Assembly: GCA_019648995.1 (NCBI GenBank)
Contig: BLXT01002349.1
Coordinates: 309,845 to 333,909, forward strand
Length of the DNA: 24,065 bases
From: Plakobranchus ocellatus
Lineage: Eukaryota > Mollusca > Gastropoda > Plakobranchidae
Reading direction: 5' to 3'
Numbering within the stretch: position 1 is the first letter of the stretch; each line of letters opens with the position of its first letter. Below, piece after piece: positions 21,359 through 24,065 of the stretch. The notes below the pieces were generated by a model. That model had not been told where the DNA came from. It worked only from the letters and a program-made list of their open reading frames with translations, and searched no databases. The translations under genes were made by a program, and so were the position numbers.

Positions 21359-21607
21359 TTACATGGCTGTGGTCTCCGATACCCGAGCCGGGGCTGTGTA
21401 GGAGACTGAGAGACCTGTCAGTGGCGTGGAGTCACTAGCCTCGGTTGATGCTGATTGGTACATGTGGGGCCGTTTGCCATGATGGTAACCTCCAAAGGCC
21501 CCTCCCGAGCGCATGTTTTGCACTGAATGGTAGCTTTGCAATGATGACATGCTTCGGTTATCGTAGCGAGTGTCTAAAGTCATGCGGAAAGCGTTTATTA
21601 CACGTAT
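21359..21607 (-). CDS. Terminal coding exon B of the same unidentified gene (82-residue C-terminal tail)
   Basis: Directly after a CAG acceptor the frame is open for 82 codons to a TAA at 21361-21359. It starts IRVINAFRM and continues TLDTRYDNRSMSSLQSYHSV. A Gly/His-rich part (RSGGAFGGYHHGKRPHMY) and a Ser/Thr-rich part (QSASTEASDSTPLTG) follow, and it ends SYTAPARVSETTAM. The final T-A-M with Thr at -2 and a hydrophobic last residue fits a class I PDZ-ligand pattern. The tail has no membrane segment and looks disordered and cytoplasmic. The first nine codons match exon A at the protein level, with mostly silent DNA differences. Transcription from the right reaches B before A, so B would be the proximal alternative last exon. 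Start and upstream domains lie outside the window, and the family is not recognised. Confidence 0.85.
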   Translation of the reverse strand: MRVINAFRMTLDTRYDNRSMSSLQSYHSVQNMRSGGAFGGYHHGKRPHMYQSASTEASDSTPLTGLSVSYTAPARVSETTAM

Positions 21608-21650
21608 CTGAAATTGGAAGGGTGAGAGGGATGAGGGTGGAGCATGTGGG
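21608..21650 (-). promoter_or_regulatory. 3' splice acceptor and polypyrimidine tract of exon B
   Basis: On the minus strand, CCCTCTCACCCTTCCAATTTCAG precedes ATACGT and is itself preceded by more C/T-rich sequence (CCACCCTCATC). AG lies at 21609-21608. This is a strong metazoan acceptor and fixes the phase-0 start of exon B. Confidence 0.88.
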
Positions 21651-22860
21651 GAATGATGAAGGAAGAAAAGAACTTAAGAGAGGATAAACTTGGAATCCCT
21701 CAGCTACTTCATGAGCCATTGAGGAAAAAGCGATGAAAGCTGAGGAGAAAATTGTGAATTGAATAAAAGATGCTCTATAGCTCTGTCTTCTTTGCTGGGA
21801 ATAAATCAAATCATATAAGAGCCACAATAATTACAGTTGTGAGTGAAACACGGAAATCGTGAGACAACATTCCAGGTTCACCTGTTGAGACGAAGTGCTT
21901 TTCATTAGTATATGTCACAAATAACGTTGAGTCAAACAAATGATGAAGAAAATAAGGCATTCATTTGTGCAAAAAATTTTTTTAAATAAATGTGCAGATA
22001 ACGAGTAAATAGCAGCTCAAAAATAGCATAACTTCACATATGATGCCTTAGTTTGACACAGGCATGACCAGAAAAAGTTTCGGGTTTAAGTTTGGGGAAA
22101 TATTGTCGCGCATACAAATGTTCATGACAGTGTGATATGTCAAATGTGTACACAAATCTTCACAAGAAACGTATTTTGTGGTGTAAAGGGAGAGAGGAAA
22201 AAGAGAAAGCATATGAGTTTTGCAGTTTACGAACCTCCACTTACATCGGTATGCTTCTCCAAATCGTTCTTAGCTAGGGATACTGCAGATTATTTGGAAC
22301 TTTTGAAAGATTCCACATTTTAACAGCGAAAGTTTCAACCAGGCACATAGGTGCAGATATCACAAGGAACAAATAAGGCTAAGAATATAAAATAGATCTG
22401 TTGAAGGGACCGGGTTATCCACATGGATTCAATTATTAGTCGAGCCATACCCATGATAAAGTTACTAATGGGGAAACAGTGCATAGACAACTGGTTGTCA
22501 CTGCTAAATGATGAGCAGCGGCGTGAACATAAAGTCACAGCGATGTTCATGACTGAAGTAGACACACATCAAGTGCAGGGACTGTCTTAGCCAGGTGCAA
22601 AACAGACAGAAAGTCTCTAACTACTTATATTGAACATAACATCGGCGGCCGGGTGGACAATACTGGTAGGTGCATGAATATGATCATTCTTCCTGATAGT
22701 CCTAAAAATAATAAGAGCGTTGGTTGTGTTTTGTGAACTGATAGGATGAGATTGGGGCGAAATCTTAGGAACAAAAAGCTGACCAGTGCTCTTGGTCTAA
22801 AACTGAAACCATATTGAATTGCGTGTGTGTGGGTGTATGTCTACAACTATTCCTTGAAGC

Positions 22861-22957
22861 TTACGGGGGGCGGGGGGTGCATGGCGCGGTCATGAACTGG
22901 CAATAGAAGTCTCTACAGATTCCAAGGCGAGTTCTCTAACCACTGAGCTACCCACGT
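22861..22957 (-). mobile_element. tRNA-derived SINE head, minus strand
   Basis: The minus strand reads GTGGGTAGCTCAGTGG, TTAGAGAACTCGCCTTGG, and then, after a spacer, CCAGTTCATGACCGCG. The A box TAGCTCAGTGG (22950-22940) is perfect for pol III, and the region that follows matches a tRNA D arm and anticodon arm. The B box AGTTCATGACC (22898-22888) is degenerate but correctly spaced, 41 bases away. No tRNA T stem is conserved, so it is not a functional tRNA gene. A C-rich stretch follows on the minus strand; the far end of the element is not clear. Confidence 0.65.
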
Positions 22958-23318
22958 TCAACGATCCTATATAGTGTACAGGTGATCATGGGTTCTCCAT
23001 TCAGAGAGAATTGTAATGCTCCCATTGTGGTCTGTTGTTTTTCAAAAAATGAAATAACGAGATTGAAAAAAGAAATGGATCTATCAGTTCTTACTCCCAT
23101 CGAGTGAGATACTGTAAATACAACACCAAGCAAATACTGTGATGGTAGCAAATTTGAACGCTTACACGAGTGATCACATTTGGTTTTTCAAAAAGGTGAT
23201 ACGTTTTTTTTTTTTGTTGATCAACATCTTAATATGGTGGGACAATAAAAACTGTGAAGACGACGATGCGTGACACGGACAACAGTCTGGTGTAGGAGCA
23301 ATAGATGTGGAGCACAGC

Positions 23319-23414
23319 TTACTTGCCCTGCGATTGAACACTGCCGCTGGCACACAGATGATGCAGATACCGTGTGCGATCCTTTCTTGCGTTCCTAACT
23401 TCGTCCATTGGTCG
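23319..23414 (-). other. Weak candidate exon, CpG-rich open segment
   Basis: After CACCTCTCTAAAG on the minus strand, a phase-0 frame of 31 codons reads RPMDEVRNARKDRTRYLHH and LCASGSVQSQGK to a TAA at 23321-23319. It contains several CpG codons (CGA, CGC, CGG, GCG-type context) unlike its flanks. An AAG acceptor is allowed but uncommon, and the donor-like AA|GTAAGC at the end overlaps the stop. There is no family match and no link to the exon A/B block. It may be an unrelated element fragment. Confidence 0.15.
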
Positions 23415-23859
23415 CTTTAGAGAGGTGATCGGCCATGATAAAATGTAACTTTTTGCCCCTTCCAATGACCACAAGCTGGTCAGTTTGAACGGAAGGCCGC
23501 ATGGAAGGTTTGGAACAGTGTGATCTTTTGTGATGTGTAACAGCAAAGTGTTATGTTTGCTAAAATGACAATGGACAGCAAGTAACTGGAAGATCGGCAA
23601 GTGGCAGTACAAGCAATGGCAGAGGTAGCCATGAAAGAAAGTAATGATAATTGACAGCCTAGAATATTCGGAACATGAAGTTTGCAATGACATGTTAGAT
23701 GTTCTTAGTGAGGAAAGAGAGAGGAAACAAAAATTTAATGGGAGATTTCAATGAAATACAAAAAATTTCAGCGGGGAGGAGATGAATGGCATTTTACGAT
23801 TTTTTGCCAATGTTTATTCTTGGTATACCACTTTCTTTATTTCTCTGATAAAATATTTA

Positions 23860-23861
<2 letters not shown>

Positions 23862-23901
<40 letters not shown>

Positions 23902-23936
23902 TGTGTGTGTGTGTGTGTATGCATGTATGTATGTAT
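23862..23936. repeat. Compound (GA)n-(GT)n-(ATGT)n microsatellite
   Basis: About nineteen AG units (23862-23899), about ten GT units (to 23918), then ATGC/ATGT units (to 23936). The Arg-Glu/Val-Cys frames across it are artefacts. Confidence 0.95.
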
Positions 23937-24065
23937 TAAAGAAAAGTGTCCATTGATGGATACGTGAGGAAGGTGGATGGGTTGATGGAACTCGGCAGTT
24001 TTGCTTTAGACATAAAAAAATAAATAAAACAAACCAGCAGCAGCTAAAGCAGCCACATGTATGGT

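Larger units (their letters stand above)
21651..24065 (-). other. Intron upstream of exon B, to window edge
   Basis: Mixed-composition noncoding DNA with a tRNA-like SINE head at 22861-22957 and a compound microsatellite near the right edge. Minus-strand frames at 22335-22565 (76 codons, hydrophobic) and 23319-23693 (124 codons) have no recognised motif. The 3' third of the latter is CpG-richer and discussed separately. No well-supported exon was found here. Confidence 0.5.

Noticed and set aside
22335..22565. 76-codon hydrophobic minus-strand frame
   Set aside because: Looks membrane-like, but it has no convincing acceptor/donor pair, no ATG-linked promoter and no family similarity I can recognise.
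1..24065. CRISPR array, phage, operon or other prokaryotic system
   Set aside because: No spaced direct repeats of that type, no dense ORFs and no ribosome-binding-site pattern; sequence character is that of an animal nuclear intron.

Overview
This window looks like nuclear DNA from an animal, most likely an invertebrate. It is A/T-rich, long stretches carry no gene, and it holds many simple repeats (GA, GT, TA, AAAT, poly-T) and tRNA-derived SINE heads. The few coding segments are bounded by eukaryotic splice signals. A mollusc or other lophotrochozoan would fit, but that is an impression and not a proof. I see no bacterial operon, no rRNA or functional tRNA gene, no CRISPR array and no complete transposase or reverse transcriptase.

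The strongest signal is the 3' part of one minus-strand gene whose upstream exons lie beyond the right edge. It has two well-supported C-terminal exons about 12.2 kb apart. Exon B (21607 down to 21359, 82 residues) is met first in transcription and exon A (9435 down to 9178, 85 residues) second. Both follow a good polypyrimidine tract and CAG acceptor and open with the same nine-residue block: IRVVNAFQM in A, IRVINAFRM in B. Across those nine codons five differ only at a silent third base, two are identical and two change the residue, so this is an old duplication under protein-level selection. The tails then diverge and end differently: -ETTAM in B (class I PDZ-ligand type) and -YADEL in A. 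I read them as alternative last exons of one gene. I do not recognise the protein.

Between them, 19236-19096 on the minus strand is a weaker candidate exon with an acceptor, a coding-like 30-codon core, a possible donor, and otherwise a stop overlapping an AATAAA signal. At the left edge, about 36-440 is a GC-richer coding-like patch on the minus strand with stops; it could be a decayed mobile element or a further tail exon.

The rest is intron or 3' flank: a SINE head at about 7060-7212, another at about 22861-22957, a roughly 60-bp degenerate tandem array (5890-6215), a possible hAT-like MITE (10128-10594), a TA-centred palindrome with a partial extra copy (12714-12873), a perfect 13-bp inverted repeat (16507-16538), and a 129-base gap whose edges are near-identical (12227-12484). 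If a new system exists here, the best candidate is the alternative C-terminal exon cassette; I found no unusual multigene system.
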